Part shown: positions 1-12,054 of the stretch, piece by piece
How the letters are laid out: each line of letters opens with the position of its first letter
Numbering within the stretch: position 1 is the first letter of the stretch
Assembly (NCBI RefSeq): GCF_003675875.1
Contig: NZ_RCDI01000002.1
Span: 1-64,000, forward strand
DNA: 64,000 nt
Direction of reading: 5' to 3'
From: Halostella limicola
Lineage (GTDB): Archaea; Halobacteriota; Halobacteria; Halobacteriales; Natronoarchaeaceae
The notes under the pieces: model-generated
The model's input: only the letters and a program-made list of their open reading frames with translations
The model's database searches: none
Told to the model about the DNA's origin: nothing
Position numbers and translations under genes: made by a program

Positions 1-1584
<1,584 letters not shown>

Positions 1585-1812
1585 GGTACAGATAATCAAT
1601 AACAAACTTCCACAATAAATCCCGTATCTAGGTGTTCAAACCTGTAATCCGAGACAGAAACGATCGAATCGGGGTACGAGCGACCGGAAGTACGCGCTGG
1701 GCCGCCGCGCCGTCAGAGCGCGGCGGACGAAACCGCCCGAGAGCGACCGTGAACGATACGCGGGCGGCGGGCCGACCGCGCGGTCGACAACCGGCCGCCG
1801 GTATCTAGGTGT
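1585..1812. other. acs/bat intergenic region with a 13-base direct repeat
   Basis: This 228-base gap holds the acs promoter. The 13-base word gtatctaggtgtt occurs at 1624-1636 and again at 1801-1813, where it overlaps the stop codon of the Bat-like gene. The spacing is 177 bases. The first copy lies just upstream of the TATA-like region of acs, which would suit a regulator site; the second is at a gene end. No RNA gene or credible small ORF is visible. Confidence 0.5.
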
Positions 1813-4005
1813 TTAATCTCCGCCGTCGGCCGCGTCGAACACTGTCCGGAGGAGCTCGCGCTGCCCCTTCCGGAGGTGGTTGTGAAGCGTCGGGGAGGAG
1901 ACGCCCATCGCGTCGGCGATCTCCTCGGCGGTGCTCTCGCGCGGCCAGTCGAAGTAGCCCCCGAAGTACGCCGCCCGGAGCGCCGACTCCTGGCGGTCGG
2001 TGAGCCGGTCGTCGACCCCCCGCCGGAACTCGCCGACGGTCGGGTCGGCCCCCTCGACGCTTCGCTTGCCGAGGAGCTCCACGCTCGGGAACGCGTCGAC
2101 GAGTTCGTCGATGACCGACCGGACGTCGGTGTCGGGCGCGAGCTCGGCCACGAGGGTACTCTCCCCGCCGTCGACGTCGAGCCGGCGGACCGTCGCCCCG
2201 GCCCGGGTCAGCGCGACCGACGGCGCGGACCCCGACAGCACGAACTCCAGCAGGAACTCGTCGCCGCGGGTCTCCACGAGGCGGAAGTCCGCGACCCCGT
2301 CGTCGTCCGCCGCGAACTCGAACGCCTCCGGCGGCGTCGCTCTGGAGAGGGTGACGTAGTAGACGAGCGCCCCGTCGCTCCCCGAGACGAGCGATTCGAG
2401 CGCCAGCCGGCAGTCGAAGGCCCCCGTGACGCGGTTGAAGAAGGAGCGGTCGCCGTCGACCCGGAACGCGAGTTCGACGACTGCGTCCGACAGGAGCAGC
2501 TGCCGCCGACGAAGCGCGGTGACGGCGTGGCCGACCCGCCGCCCGAGGGTGTCGAGGTGGGCCCGCTCGTCCGCGCCGAACGCGTCGGCGCGCTCGGACA
2601 GCACGCAGAGGACCCCGTGGGAGGACTCCGCCGCCGGGAGCGGCACGAGCGCGAGCGAGCGGATCCCGTGCCGCCGGAATGCCTCGCTCGCGGCGTCGGG
2701 GAGCGGCTCCGGCCCGGCGTCGGACCGCACGACCGGATCGCCGGACTCGACCGCGCGCTCGACGTCGCCCGCCGCCGCCAGGGCGTCGGCTATCCGTCCG
2801 GCGGCGTCCCGGTCGACGCCGGCCGCCGTCTCCGGCGAGAGAGCGTTCGACGCGTGTCCCGGTACCCCGATCCATGCGCCCGCGTACGCGTCGTCGGTCA
2901 GACTCGCACAGACCGCTCGCTCGATCCCGGACCGGTCGGTCGCGTCCAGCGCGCCCGCCGCCGCGGACCGGACGGCCTCGGCGACGGTTCCGAGCCGCCG
3001 GAGGCGGTCCCGCTCGTCGCGGACCGAGTCCAGCTGGCGCTTCCGAGCCGTGAGATCGACGACGAGGGCGGCGAACCCGTCACCCCCGTCCCCGACCGGT
3101 GCGACGACGGCGTGGCACCACGCCCGGCTCCCGTCGCCGCGGACGCGGTAGCCGGCGCCCTCGTACCGCCCCTCCTCGGCGGCGGTCGTGAGGTGGTGTT
3201 CGGGGCGGCCCTCCTCGACCGCCTCGTCGGTGTACAGGACCGACACGTGCCGGTCGAGCACGTCCGCCGCGTCGCGGCCGAGCACCCGCTCGGCGCTCTC
3301 GGGCCACGACTCGACGCACCCCTCGGCGTCGAGTCGGAACGCGCAGCAGTCCTCGGCGGCTTCGAGCGCCGCCGCGAGGCCGCCGGCCGGCCGGCGGTCG
3401 TCCGCTCCCACAGCGTCGGACGCCTCCCGGCCGACGAGCGCGTCGATGGCCCCGACGACGCGCTCCTCGTCGGGCGGGTCGAGGTACGGTTCGAGCGCCG
3501 CGAAGCTCCCCCATCCGCCGACCGCTTTCGCGACCCGCGGGCTGACCTCGGCGTCGAGCAGCAACCGCCGGGCGAAGTACTGCCGGAGGTCCCGGACGGC
3601 GAGGTCGGCGTATCGGCCGTCGCCGGTCCGGTCCGCCGCGCGGCTCGTCACGTCCGCGACGAGCATCTGGACGCGGCGGGGGCTCACGTCCACGAGCGTC
3701 TCGTCGCCGGCGAGGTCGGACGCGTAGCGCCGGATCTCGCGCTCCAGCCCCGGCGGGACGACCGTCTCGCGGTCGACCTCGCCGTCACCGTCTCTCACCG
3801 CCAGGAGGTGCCGGTCGGGGTCGGCCCGCGCCCGTCGGAGGTCCCCGGGTCGCACCCGGACCATCTCGGCCGCGCGGAGGCCGGCCTCGCCGGCGAGACG
3901 GACCAAAAGCGCCTCGCGGTACGTCTCCGCCGCCGCCGTGAGGCGGTCGTACTCCGCCTCGCCGAACCAGTGGCCCGCCCGGTCGTCCGCCGCGGTCGTC
4001 GTCAC
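1813..4005 (-). CDS. Bat-like transcriptional regulator (integrase-like N-terminus, PAS, GAF, HTH_10)
   Basis: A bacterio-opsin-activator type regulator of about 730 residues. Roughly residues 1-210 resemble the helical and catalytic fold of tyrosine recombinases (LRAAEMVRVRPGDL, then DLRQYFARRLLLD), followed by a PAS domain near 235-340, a GAF domain near 365-500, a Bat-associated middle domain and a C-terminal HTH_10 (LTDRQESALRAAYFGGYFDW...SSPTLHNHLRKGQREL). The GTG at 4005 is preferred as start because the protein similarity begins there; an in-frame start at 4086 would add 27 residues of non-conserved sequence. Its position between two acs genes on the same strand suggests control of acetate use, which is inference. 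The sensed ligand is unknown. Confidence 0.88.
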   Translation of the reverse strand: MTTTAADDRAGHWFGEAEYDRLTAAAETYREALLVRLAGEAGLRAAEMVRVRPGDLRRARADPDRHLLAVRDGDGEVDRETVVPPGLEREIRRYASDLAGDETLVDVSPRRVQMLVADVTSRAADRTGDGRYADLAVRDLRQYFARRLLLDAEVSPRVAKAVGGWGSFAALEPYLDPPDEERVVGAIDALVGREASDAVGADDRRPAGGLAAALEAAEDCCAFRLDAEGCVESWPESAERVLGRDAADVLDRHVSVLYTDEAVEEGRPEHHLTTAAEEGRYEGAGYRVRGDGSRAWCHAVVAPVGDGGDGFAALVVDLTARKRQLDSVRDERDRLRRLGTVAEAVRSAAAGALDATDRSGIERAVCASLTDDAYAGAWIGVPGHASNALSPETAAGVDRDAAGRIADALAAAGDVERAVESGDPVVRSDAGPEPLPDAASEAFRRHGIRSLALVPLPAAESSHGVLCVLSERADAFGADERAHLDTLGRRVGHAVTALRRRQLLLSDAVVELAFRVDGDRSFFNRVTGAFDCRLALESLVSGSDGALVYYVTLSRATPPEAFEFAADDDGVADFRLVETRGDEFLLEFVLSGSAPSVALTRAGATVRRLDVDGGESTLVAELAPDTDVRSVIDELVDAFPSVELLGKRSVEGADPTVGEFRRGVDDRLTDRQESALRAAYFGGYFDWPRESTAEEIADAMGVSSPTLHNHLRKGQRELLRTVFDAADGGD

Positions 4006-4119
4006 TGTTTCGCTCTTTCGGGAAACGCGAAGGTAAATGTTCGGGGTAGAACGGGTATCTGCGGAGGATAGTAGAGGAACCCTCAACTACCGTTTCGCTG
4101 TTTCAGAACAGGCGAAACG

Positions 4120-6102
<1,983 letters not shown>

Positions 6103-6127
6103 CACCTGAATCCAAGGACGTGAGCGG

Positions 6128-6134
6128 CATAAAC
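6128..6134 (-). promoter_or_regulatory. TATA-like element of acs copy 2
   Basis: On the minus strand the sequence reads gtttatg, about 26 bases before the ATG at 6102. That is the spacing of a haloarchaeal promoter that starts transcription at or next to the start codon. Confidence 0.55.
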
Positions 6135-6216
6135 GTTCTTGCTAACGAGAGTAGGGCCCGCCCGACCGGCGAGTAGGAACAGTAAACTAATCCCCGGAGG
6201 GAGCGAACGGGACCTC

Positions 6217-7146
6217 ATGAACCTCTCCGGGAAGCGAGTGCTGGTCACGGGCGGCGCGGGCCTGGTCGGATCGCACATGGCCGACCTGCTCGCCGCCGAC
6301 AACGACGTCCTCGTGGCGGACGACCTCTCGAACGGCCGCCGCGACTGGGTCCCCGACGACGCCGAGTTCGCCGAGGTCGACCTCACGGACCCGGCCGGCG
6401 TCCGCGAGGTCGTCACCCCCGAGGTCGACGTCGTCTTCCACTTCGCGGCGTCGAAGAACGTCAACACCGACCGCCCCCGCGGACAGTTCGACGAGAACAA
6501 CGCGATGACGTACAACCTCCTCGAGCGGATGGACGAGGTCGGCGTCTCGCGGATCGCCTTCACCTCCTCCTCCACAGTGTACGGCGAGGCTCCCCGTCCC
6601 ACTCCCGAGGACTACGCCCCCCTCGAACCGATCAGCATCTACGGCGCGAGCAAACTGGCCGAGGAGGGGCTGCTCTCGACGTACGCCCACGCCCACGACT
6701 TCACCGTCTGGACGTTCCGGTTCGCGAACATCCCCGGCCCCGCGTTCGACGGCTCCGTCATCCCCGACTTCGTCGAGAAACTGGACGAGAACCCCGAGAC
6801 GCTCACTATCCTCGGCGACGGTCGACAGGAGAAGTCCTACCTCCACGTCGAGGAGTGCGTCGACGCCATCCGCCACGTCGTCGAGCACGCCGACGACGCC
6901 CACAACGTGTACAACCTCGGCACGCGCACCACGACCTCCGTGAACCGCATCGCCGACATCGTCGCCGACGAGATGGGCGTCGACCCCGACCGCGAGTACA
7001 CCGGCGGCGACCGCGGGTGGACCGGCGACGTGCCGAAGATGCGCCTCTCGGTCGAGAAGCTCTCGGCGCTCGGCTGGGAGCCGCCGCTGTCCAGCGACGA
7101 GTCGGTGCGGAAGGCGGCGCGGCAGTTGGTCGAGCAGTTGGAGTGA
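6217..7146 (+). CDS. NAD-dependent epimerase/dehydratase (UDP-glucose 4-epimerase-like)
   Basis: An extended short-chain dehydrogenase of 309 residues acting on a nucleotide sugar. The N-terminus carries the NAD-binding motif GGAGLVGSHMADLL; the catalytic residues are the serine in TSSSTVYG and the YGASK tyrosine-lysine pair. The ATG at 6217 begins right before the Rossmann strand; an upstream in-frame start would add 26 unrelated residues. The substrate cannot be read from the sequence; UDP-glucose, GDP-mannose or a related sugar for surface glycans is likely. It ends 2 bases before a convergent gene. Confidence 0.9.
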   Translation: MNLSGKRVLVTGGAGLVGSHMADLLAADNDVLVADDLSNGRRDWVPDDAEFAEVDLTDPAGVREVVTPEVDVVFHFAASKNVNTDRPRGQFDENNAMTYNLLERMDEVGVSRIAFTSSSTVYGEAPRPTPEDYAPLEPISIYGASKLAEEGLLSTYAHAHDFTVWTFRFANIPGPAFDGSVIPDFVEKLDENPETLTILGDGRQEKSYLHVEECVDAIRHVVEHADDAHNVYNLGTRTTTSVNRIADIVADEMGVDPDREYTGGDRGWTGDVPKMRLSVEKLSALGWEPPLSSDESVRKAARQLVEQLE

Positions 7147-7147
7147 G

Positions 7148-7477
7148 CTACACCGAGAACGCCGTCTCCGCCTCGCAGTCCTTCTCCCGCGCTTCGAGCG
7201 TCGCGACGACGGCGTACTCGCCGGGGGCGGGGTCCTCCCAGGTTGCCTCGTACGTCGCGGTCCCGCCCGGGTCTATCGTCTCCGAGCCGAGCATCTGGGC
7301 GAACATCCGCCCCTCGCTGAAGCGCCACACTTCCCCGCCGTCGTCGCGGACGGCGAAGTCGGCTTCGAGCGTGTCGGAGAACGACAGGTCGACCGGTTCG
7401 TCGCCGTCGTTAGCGACGGTGAAGGTGAACTGAACGCCGTCGTCGACGGTCGCGTCGAGGGTGCCGTGAAGTGACAT
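7148..7477 (-). CDS. BsuPI-type putative proteinase inhibitor
   Basis: A 109-residue all-beta protein resembling the BsuPI family, named after the intracellular proteinase inhibitor of Bacillus subtilis. Typical features are the N-terminal strand FTFTVANDGDEPVDLSFSD, the central VWRFSEGRMFAQM and the ending segment EATWEDPAPGEYAVVATLEA. It has no signal peptide or membrane segment, so it should be cytoplasmic. It lies directly downstream, on the same strand, of a Tat-exported subtilisin-like protease (gap about 105 bases), which makes it a candidate partner. BsuPI-like domains also occur in proteins not known to inhibit proteases. Confidence 0.75.
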   Translation of the reverse strand: MSLHGTLDATVDDGVQFTFTVANDGDEPVDLSFSDTLEADFAVRDDGGEVWRFSEGRMFAQMLGSETIDPGGTATYEATWEDPAPGEYAVVATLEAREKDCEAETAFSV

Positions 7478-7582
7478 GGCGCGGGCTACCGAGCGGTCGA
7501 TTATATCTCTTCTGCAGAAAAACGGAACGGGGCCGAAGAGGCAGGTGTGGGGTGGTGTCGCGGGAGGTCGCCGAAACGCTGC

Positions 7583-8737
7583 TCAGTCGTCGCTGGAGTC
7601 GAGCCCCAGCGCCGCGGCGACGTCGAGCAGCCCGCTGCCCTGCTCGTTGCTGGACAGCCCGACGTCCTCGGCAGTGGACTTCAGGCGGTCGCGCGCCTCG
7701 ACGTTCGTGTAGCCGTTCGCCATCAGCTGCGCGCCGGCGCCGGCGACGTGGGGACAGGCCATCGACGTGCCCGAGAACGTGTCGTAGCCGCCCGGGATCG
7801 TCGAGTAGACGTCTTCGCCCGGCGCGGCGAGTTCGACCTCGGGGCCGGTGCTGGAGAAGTTCGCCAGCGAATCGTCCTCCGAGGTCGCGCTGACGGCGAT
7901 GCACTCCTCGTACGCGGCGGGGTAGCCGACGCAGTCGCTACAGGGGCCGTCGTTGCCCGCCGCCGCGACGAGCAGGACCCCGTTGTTGTAGGCGTACTGG
8001 CACGCGTCCTTGACGGTCTGGGAGCCGCTGCTCCCGCCGAGGCTCATGCTGCCGACGTCGTACCCCTGGTCGGCGGTCCACTCGATGCCGGCGGCGATGT
8101 CCGACCACGAGCCGCTGCCGTTCTTGTCCAGCACCTTCGCGGCGTGGAGCGTGGCCTCCGTACTGACGCCGACGACGCCCTCGGAGTTGTTCACTGCGTC
8201 GGCCGTGCCGGCACAGTGGGTGCCGTGGTCGTTGTCGTCGTCCCAGTCGTACCGACAGACGTTCGGGCCGCCGCGACAGGAGACGAACGCGCGGCCCTCG
8301 CCGAGGTTCGCCTGCAGGTCCGGGTGGTCCGAGTCGATCCCGGTGTCGATGATCGAGATGTCGGCACCGGCGCCCGTCTCGCCGTTCGCGTGGGCGACCT
8401 CGGCGTCCGTGCGGTCGATGCCCCACGGCGTCGTCTGGGCGAGGGCCTCCCACTCGCCGTTCACTTCGACGTAGCGGACGTCGGGCCGGTTGCGAAGCGC
8501 TTCTGCCGCCCGCGCGGGCACCCGTATCGTCATCGCGTCGAACGAGAACTCCCGTACCACGGCCGCCGCGGCGTCGCTCGCTGCCCGGCGGCCGCTGTCC
8601 GCGCCGTACCCGACGTTCACCTCCACGAGGTCCTCCGGCTCCGCGCTCGCGAGCCCGCCCGCGCCGACCACGGCGAGCGCACCGCTGGTTTTCTTGAGAA
8701 CGTTACGACGGCTGACGTGTGTGCTGCCATCTGACAT
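7583..8737 (-). CDS. Halolysin-like subtilase (S8 family), Tat-exported
   Basis: A 384-residue subtilisin-like serine protease. The N-terminus has a twin-arginine signal (SRRNVLKK plus a hydrophobic stretch), then a short inhibitor_I9-like propeptide (about residues 37-95, ending VRYVEVNGEW). The catalytic triad is visible: Asp131 in IIDTGIDSDHPD, His171 in NDHGTHCAG and Ser325 in FSGTSMACPHVAG; the oxyanion Asn is N262 in AAAGNDG. The halolysin C-terminal extension is absent, so this is the short form. Tat substrates fold before export, so an active protease may exist briefly in the cytoplasm. The BsuPI-like gene follows on the same strand. Confidence 0.95.
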   Translation of the reverse strand: MSDGSTHVSRRNVLKKTSGALAVVGAGGLASAEPEDLVEVNVGYGADSGRRAASDAAAAVVREFSFDAMTIRVPARAAEALRNRPDVRYVEVNGEWEALAQTTPWGIDRTDAEVAHANGETGAGADISIIDTGIDSDHPDLQANLGEGRAFVSCRGGPNVCRYDWDDDNDHGTHCAGTADAVNNSEGVVGVSTEATLHAAKVLDKNGSGSWSDIAAGIEWTADQGYDVGSMSLGGSSGSQTVKDACQYAYNNGVLLVAAAGNDGPCSDCVGYPAAYEECIAVSATSEDDSLANFSSTGPEVELAAPGEDVYSTIPGGYDTFSGTSMACPHVAGAGAQLMANGYTNVEARDRLKSTAEDVGLSSNEQGSGLLDVAAALGLDSSDD

Positions 8738-8870
8738 GGCAACCGACCGTGACTACATCATATATTATTAATTGTTGTGGTAGTTTCAGTTAGGTTATTA
8801 ACACTATCTGGAAAACAGCGGCGGGTTCCCAAGCAGTACGCCTTTATCCGGCGACCGCCAACGCCGACGC

Positions 8871-9647
8871 GTGCAGATCGTCGGGTACGACACGGGTGCG
8901 CCGGACGACGAGGGCGGGGACGGCCGCGCGCCGGCGCTGCTGGTCGCCGCGGACGGCGTCGTAGAGCGGGCGGAACTGACGCCCGGGACGAGGCTCGCGT
9001 ACTCCCTCGGGGAGCGCCGCTGCGCGGGCGCGGTCGACGGGACAACCCACTACGCCTGCGGGAACGAGGGCGCTCCCTACTGCGACCAGCACGCGAGCAC
9101 CTGGGTGTGCGCGCGGTGCACCGGGACCTGCCTCAAGGACGAGATGGACTGCTACGAGGAGCACGCGGTGTACCTCGCCGCGTTCGCCCCGGCGACGGTG
9201 AAGGTGGGCGTCACCCGGCTCTGGCGGCTGGAGACGCGCCTCCGCGAGCAGGGCGCCGACCGCGCCGCCCACGTCCACACCGTGTCGAACGGGCGGATCG
9301 CCCGCGAACTCGAAGCCGAGATCGCGACGGACCTGACCGACCGGGTGCGCGTCCCCGAGAAGATCGCGGGGCTTCACAGCGCCGTGGACGAGGACGTCTG
9401 GGAGGTCGTTCTCGACGACTTCGACGTGATCGACCGCACCGCCTTCGACTACGGGATCGACCTCGACTCGCGGCCGGTGGTCGAAACGCTCGCCTCGGGG
9501 GAGGTCGTGGGCGTGAAGGGACGGATCCTGGTCCTGTCGAACGCCGGCACGACGTACGCGGTCGACCTCCGGGACCTCGTCGGGCACGAGGTCGCCGAGG
9601 AAGCGGCCGACCGAAACCTCCAGTCCGATCTCGGCGCGTTTTACTGA
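8871..9647 (+). CDS. DUF2797 family protein
   Basis: A 258-residue protein with the features I recall for DUF2797. A Cys-rich centre (CAGAV, YACGNEGAPYCDQH, CARCTGTC) looks like a zinc site; it is followed by VYLAAFAPATVKVGVTRLWR, which resembles the first part of a GIY-YIG nuclease fold, and an arginine-rich helix. It starts with GTG at 8871, with a TATA-like cctttatc about 30 bases upstream. No enzymatic function is established. It stands alone, divergent from the S8 protease gene. Confidence 0.75.
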   Translation: MQIVGYDTGAPDDEGGDGRAPALLVAADGVVERAELTPGTRLAYSLGERRCAGAVDGTTHYACGNEGAPYCDQHASTWVCARCTGTCLKDEMDCYEEHAVYLAAFAPATVKVGVTRLWRLETRLREQGADRAAHVHTVSNGRIARELEAEIATDLTDRVRVPEKIAGLHSAVDEDVWEVVLDDFDVIDRTAFDYGIDLDSRPVVETLASGEVVGVKGRILVLSNAGTTYAVDLRDLVGHEVAEEAADRNLQSDLGAFY

Positions 9648-9751
9648 CGGAAGTCCCGTTTCGTGCGGAGAAGCGACCCGCAGAACTCCCCGACGACCGA
9701 CGGCCGGCAGTATACCTAACCCTTTTCGGGGCGCGGACGGAACGGGGAGGT

Positions 9752-10162
9752 ATGTCGGACGACGAACCCACCGACGGCGAGGAATCGGGTGCAGAGGACA
9801 ACGGCGAGGGCGAGAGCGAGGAGAAGTCCTTCCGGGAACGCGTCGAGGAGATCCGCGAGAAGCGAGCCGAGGAGGGCGAGGGCGAAGGCGAGTCCCGCGA
9901 AGAGCGCATGGAAGAGATGATGGGCGGCGGCCCCGGCGGCATGGGCGGGGGCGGCGGCAACCCCTTCGCGCAGATGATGAGCGGCATGATGGGCGGCGGC
10001 CCGGGCGGCCCCGGCGGGCGCGGTCCGGGCGGCCCCGGCGGCGCGGGCGGGCAGGAAGCCGGTAACGAGGAGCTCGTCCGCGAGGTGCGACAGCTCCGCG
10101 ACGAGGTCCGCGACGCGACCCGCCAGCTCCAGCGCATCGCCGACGCCATCGAAGACGACTAA
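9752..10162 (+). CDS. Gly/Met-rich protein with flanking charged helices
   Basis: A 136-residue protein with three parts: an acidic, Glu-rich N-terminus with a predicted helix (about 25-60), a low-complexity centre rich in Gly, Met and Pro with repeated MMGGGPGG units (about 60-100), and a C-terminal heptad-like coiled coil (ELVREVRQLRDEVRDATRQL). The ATG at 9752 follows a ggagg ribosome-binding motif. The layout recalls proteins that assemble through coiled coils with a flexible linker. I do not recognise a family. Confidence 0.7.
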   Translation: MSDDEPTDGEESGAEDNGEGESEEKSFRERVEEIREKRAEEGEGEGESREERMEEMMGGGPGGMGGGGGNPFAQMMSGMMGGGPGGPGGRGPGGPGGAGGQEAGNEELVREVRQLRDEVRDATRQLQRIADAIEDD

Positions 10163-10286
10163 GTACCCTTCTGCGTCCTTTTCGCGTCCGTAGCGACAGA
10201 GCGCAGCCGAGCGTAGCGACTGCTCCAGTCGTTTCGAGCGACGACCTCGACGGCCGCGCCGGCGGTGCGCGGCGCGACGGTGTCCG

Positions 10287-11390
10287 CTACCGGACCCCGT
10301 CGTAGATCGTCGCCAGCCGCTCCACGGTCCGGTCGACGCTGAAGTCGTCGCGACTTTCGAGGCAGTTCTCGACGAGTCGCTCCCGGTCGGCGAGCGCGTC
10401 CTCGATCCGGGCGCGGAACGCGTCCACGTCGTCTTCCGGGTAGTGGTAGCCGGTGACGCCGTCCTCGACGGTCTCCGACAGCGCGCCGCTGTCGACGCCG
10501 ACGACCGGCGTTCCGCAGGCGTTCGCCTCCAGCGCGACGAGCCCCTGGGTCTCGACGGGGCTCGGGAACGCGAAGACGTCGAGCGACGAGTAAAACGCCG
10601 CCATCTCGTCGCGGTCGAGGAACCCGAGGAAGCGGGCGTCGACGTCGGCCGCGGCCGCCTGTCGTTCGAGGTCCTCGCGGGCCGGGCCGTCGCCGCCGAG
10701 CACCACCGTGGCGTCGAGGCCGTCGGCCGCCTCGATCAGGTCGGAGAGGCGCTTCTCGTAGCCGTGGCGCCCGGTGTACCCGATCAGCGTCTCGCCGACC
10801 AGGTCGTGGCGCTCGCGGAACGCGGTCCCGTCGACCGGGCGGAAGCGCTCGGTGTCGATGCCGTTCGAGACGACCTTCACCGGCGCGTCGATGCCCACCT
10901 CGTCGTTCAGGTACCGGCGGACGGGGTCGGTGGGCACGAGCACCGCGTCCGCGCGGTCGAAGAACCAGCGCTCGTAGCCCTCCACGAACCCGCGGAGCCC
11001 GGACGCGATGCCGTCCGTCGGCGCGAGGTAGTCCGTGTACTCGCCGCCGGGCGTGTGATAGGAGGCGACGAGCGGCGCGTCGGCGCGGCGCGCGAGCCGC
11101 ATCGCGCCGAGGCCGAGCGTGTAGGGCGTGTGCGCGTGAACGACGTCGACGTCCGCGACGGTGTCGGGTACTTTCGGCGCGCCGAGTCGGTACCCCTCGT
11201 ACCAGGGGAAGGGGACGCTACGCACCGGATGCTCGTTCGGCCCCGGAGCGTGACCTTCGGAGTGCGGGTACACGACGTCCATGCGTCCGCCGTTCCGGTT
11301 CCAGCGGTCCCGCCACGTGTCGATAGTGTAGGTCACGCCGTTTACCGTCGGGAGATACGTATCGGTAAAGGCGACGACCTGATGGTCCAT
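10287..11390 (-). CDS. GT4 family glycosyltransferase
   Basis: A 367-residue retaining glycosyltransferase with the GT-B fold. The N-terminal domain contains DTYLPTVNGVTYTID and VVHAHTPYTLG; the C-terminal domain has GYTGRHGYEKRL, GGDGPARE and the E-x7-E signature in SPVETQGLVALEA. It is closest in style to mannosyl- or glucosyl-diacylglycerol transferases of archaea; the acceptor is not readable. The ATG at 11390 is chosen over an upstream start because a TATA-like element (11415-11424) sits about 27 bases before it. Confidence 0.9.
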   Translation of the reverse strand: MDHQVVAFTDTYLPTVNGVTYTIDTWRDRWNRNGGRMDVVYPHSEGHAPGPNEHPVRSVPFPWYEGYRLGAPKVPDTVADVDVVHAHTPYTLGLGAMRLARRADAPLVASYHTPGGEYTDYLAPTDGIASGLRGFVEGYERWFFDRADAVLVPTDPVRRYLNDEVGIDAPVKVVSNGIDTERFRPVDGTAFRERHDLVGETLIGYTGRHGYEKRLSDLIEAADGLDATVVLGGDGPAREDLERQAAAADVDARFLGFLDRDEMAAFYSSLDVFAFPSPVETQGLVALEANACGTPVVGVDSGALSETVEDGVTGYHYPEDDVDAFRARIEDALADRERLVENCLESRDDFSVDRTVERLATIYDGVR

Positions 11391-11701
11391 TATCGGCCCA
11401 TTCGTAGGGGAGCAGTTAAAAAACTCGTCATTCAACGATCATCCGACGGTCCATCGTTAGTCCGGCGCTAAACAGCGCTCCCGGCGCTCGGCGTACCGTC
11501 CTCGAATCGCACAGCGGCGGGCGACGCGGCGCCAGTCGCCGGCGTCTCGCGGGCGAGCGAAATTTTGTTGATAAAGAAACAGCTACGATTAGAAACAAAA
11601 AATATATCCATCACTCCTCCAGTAGGGTCTAGTGGGGCAATTCAGGATAACACTCTCTCTTGTCCTGCTTGGCCCCGGAATCCCCCCACCCCCCATTTCC
11701 G
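11391..11701. other. Divergent promoter region between the GT4 gene and rnp4
   Basis: A 311-base region without a gene. On the minus strand the element at 11415-11424 (gttttttaac) serves the glycosyltransferase. Toward the right the DNA becomes very AT-rich (about 11560-11610), with aatatatcc at 11601-11609 as the likely TATA box for the rnp4 transcript, leaving a leader of roughly 65-70 bases. No RNA gene was recognised. Confidence 0.5.
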
Positions 11702-11974
11702 ATGACAGTACCCGAAGAGCGCATCGAGCGTCTGGAGTCGCTGGCGCGGGAGGCCGCGTCGGAGTCCCAGCAGGACCGGGCGATGGAGTACGTCCGTCTG
11801 GCCAGACGCGTCGCCGAGCGCAACCGCGTCAACCTGCCCCGGCGGTTCAAACGGTTCACCTGCGATCGGTGCGACAGGTATCTCCGGCCGGGCGTCAACG
11901 CTCGCGTCCGCCTCCGAGACGGCCACGTCGTCATTACCTGCGACTGCGGGGAGCAGGCGCGGTACCCGTACTGA
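11702..11974 (+). CDS. rnp4: RNase P protein subunit 4 (Rpp21/Rpr2 homologue)
   Basis: A 90-residue protein of the archaeal RNase P holoenzyme, which removes 5' leaders from tRNA precursors. It has two long N-terminal helices followed by the zinc ribbon with four cysteines (CDRCDRYLRPG and CDCGEQ). The ATG at 11702 matches the expected N-terminus; an open frame upstream encodes non-conserved sequence. It is first in a likely operon with yhbY and mscS. Confidence 0.93.
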   Translation: MTVPEERIERLESLAREAASESQQDRAMEYVRLARRVAERNRVNLPRRFKRFTCDRCDRYLRPGVNARVRLRDGHVVITCDCGEQARYPY

Positions 11975-12054
11975 CAGTACCTTCTCGGCGCGCCGCGTGA
12001 CAGGCGCCAGTGCAATAAAGTTGAAACGGCTGCCGTCCGTAACCGGTAATCAGA

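Noticed and set aside
1876-4071. Plus-strand open frame of 731 codons opposite the Bat-like gene
   Set aside because: Arg/Asp/Val-rich translation without domains, mirror of a real gene on the other strand; typical of high-GC haloarchaeal DNA.
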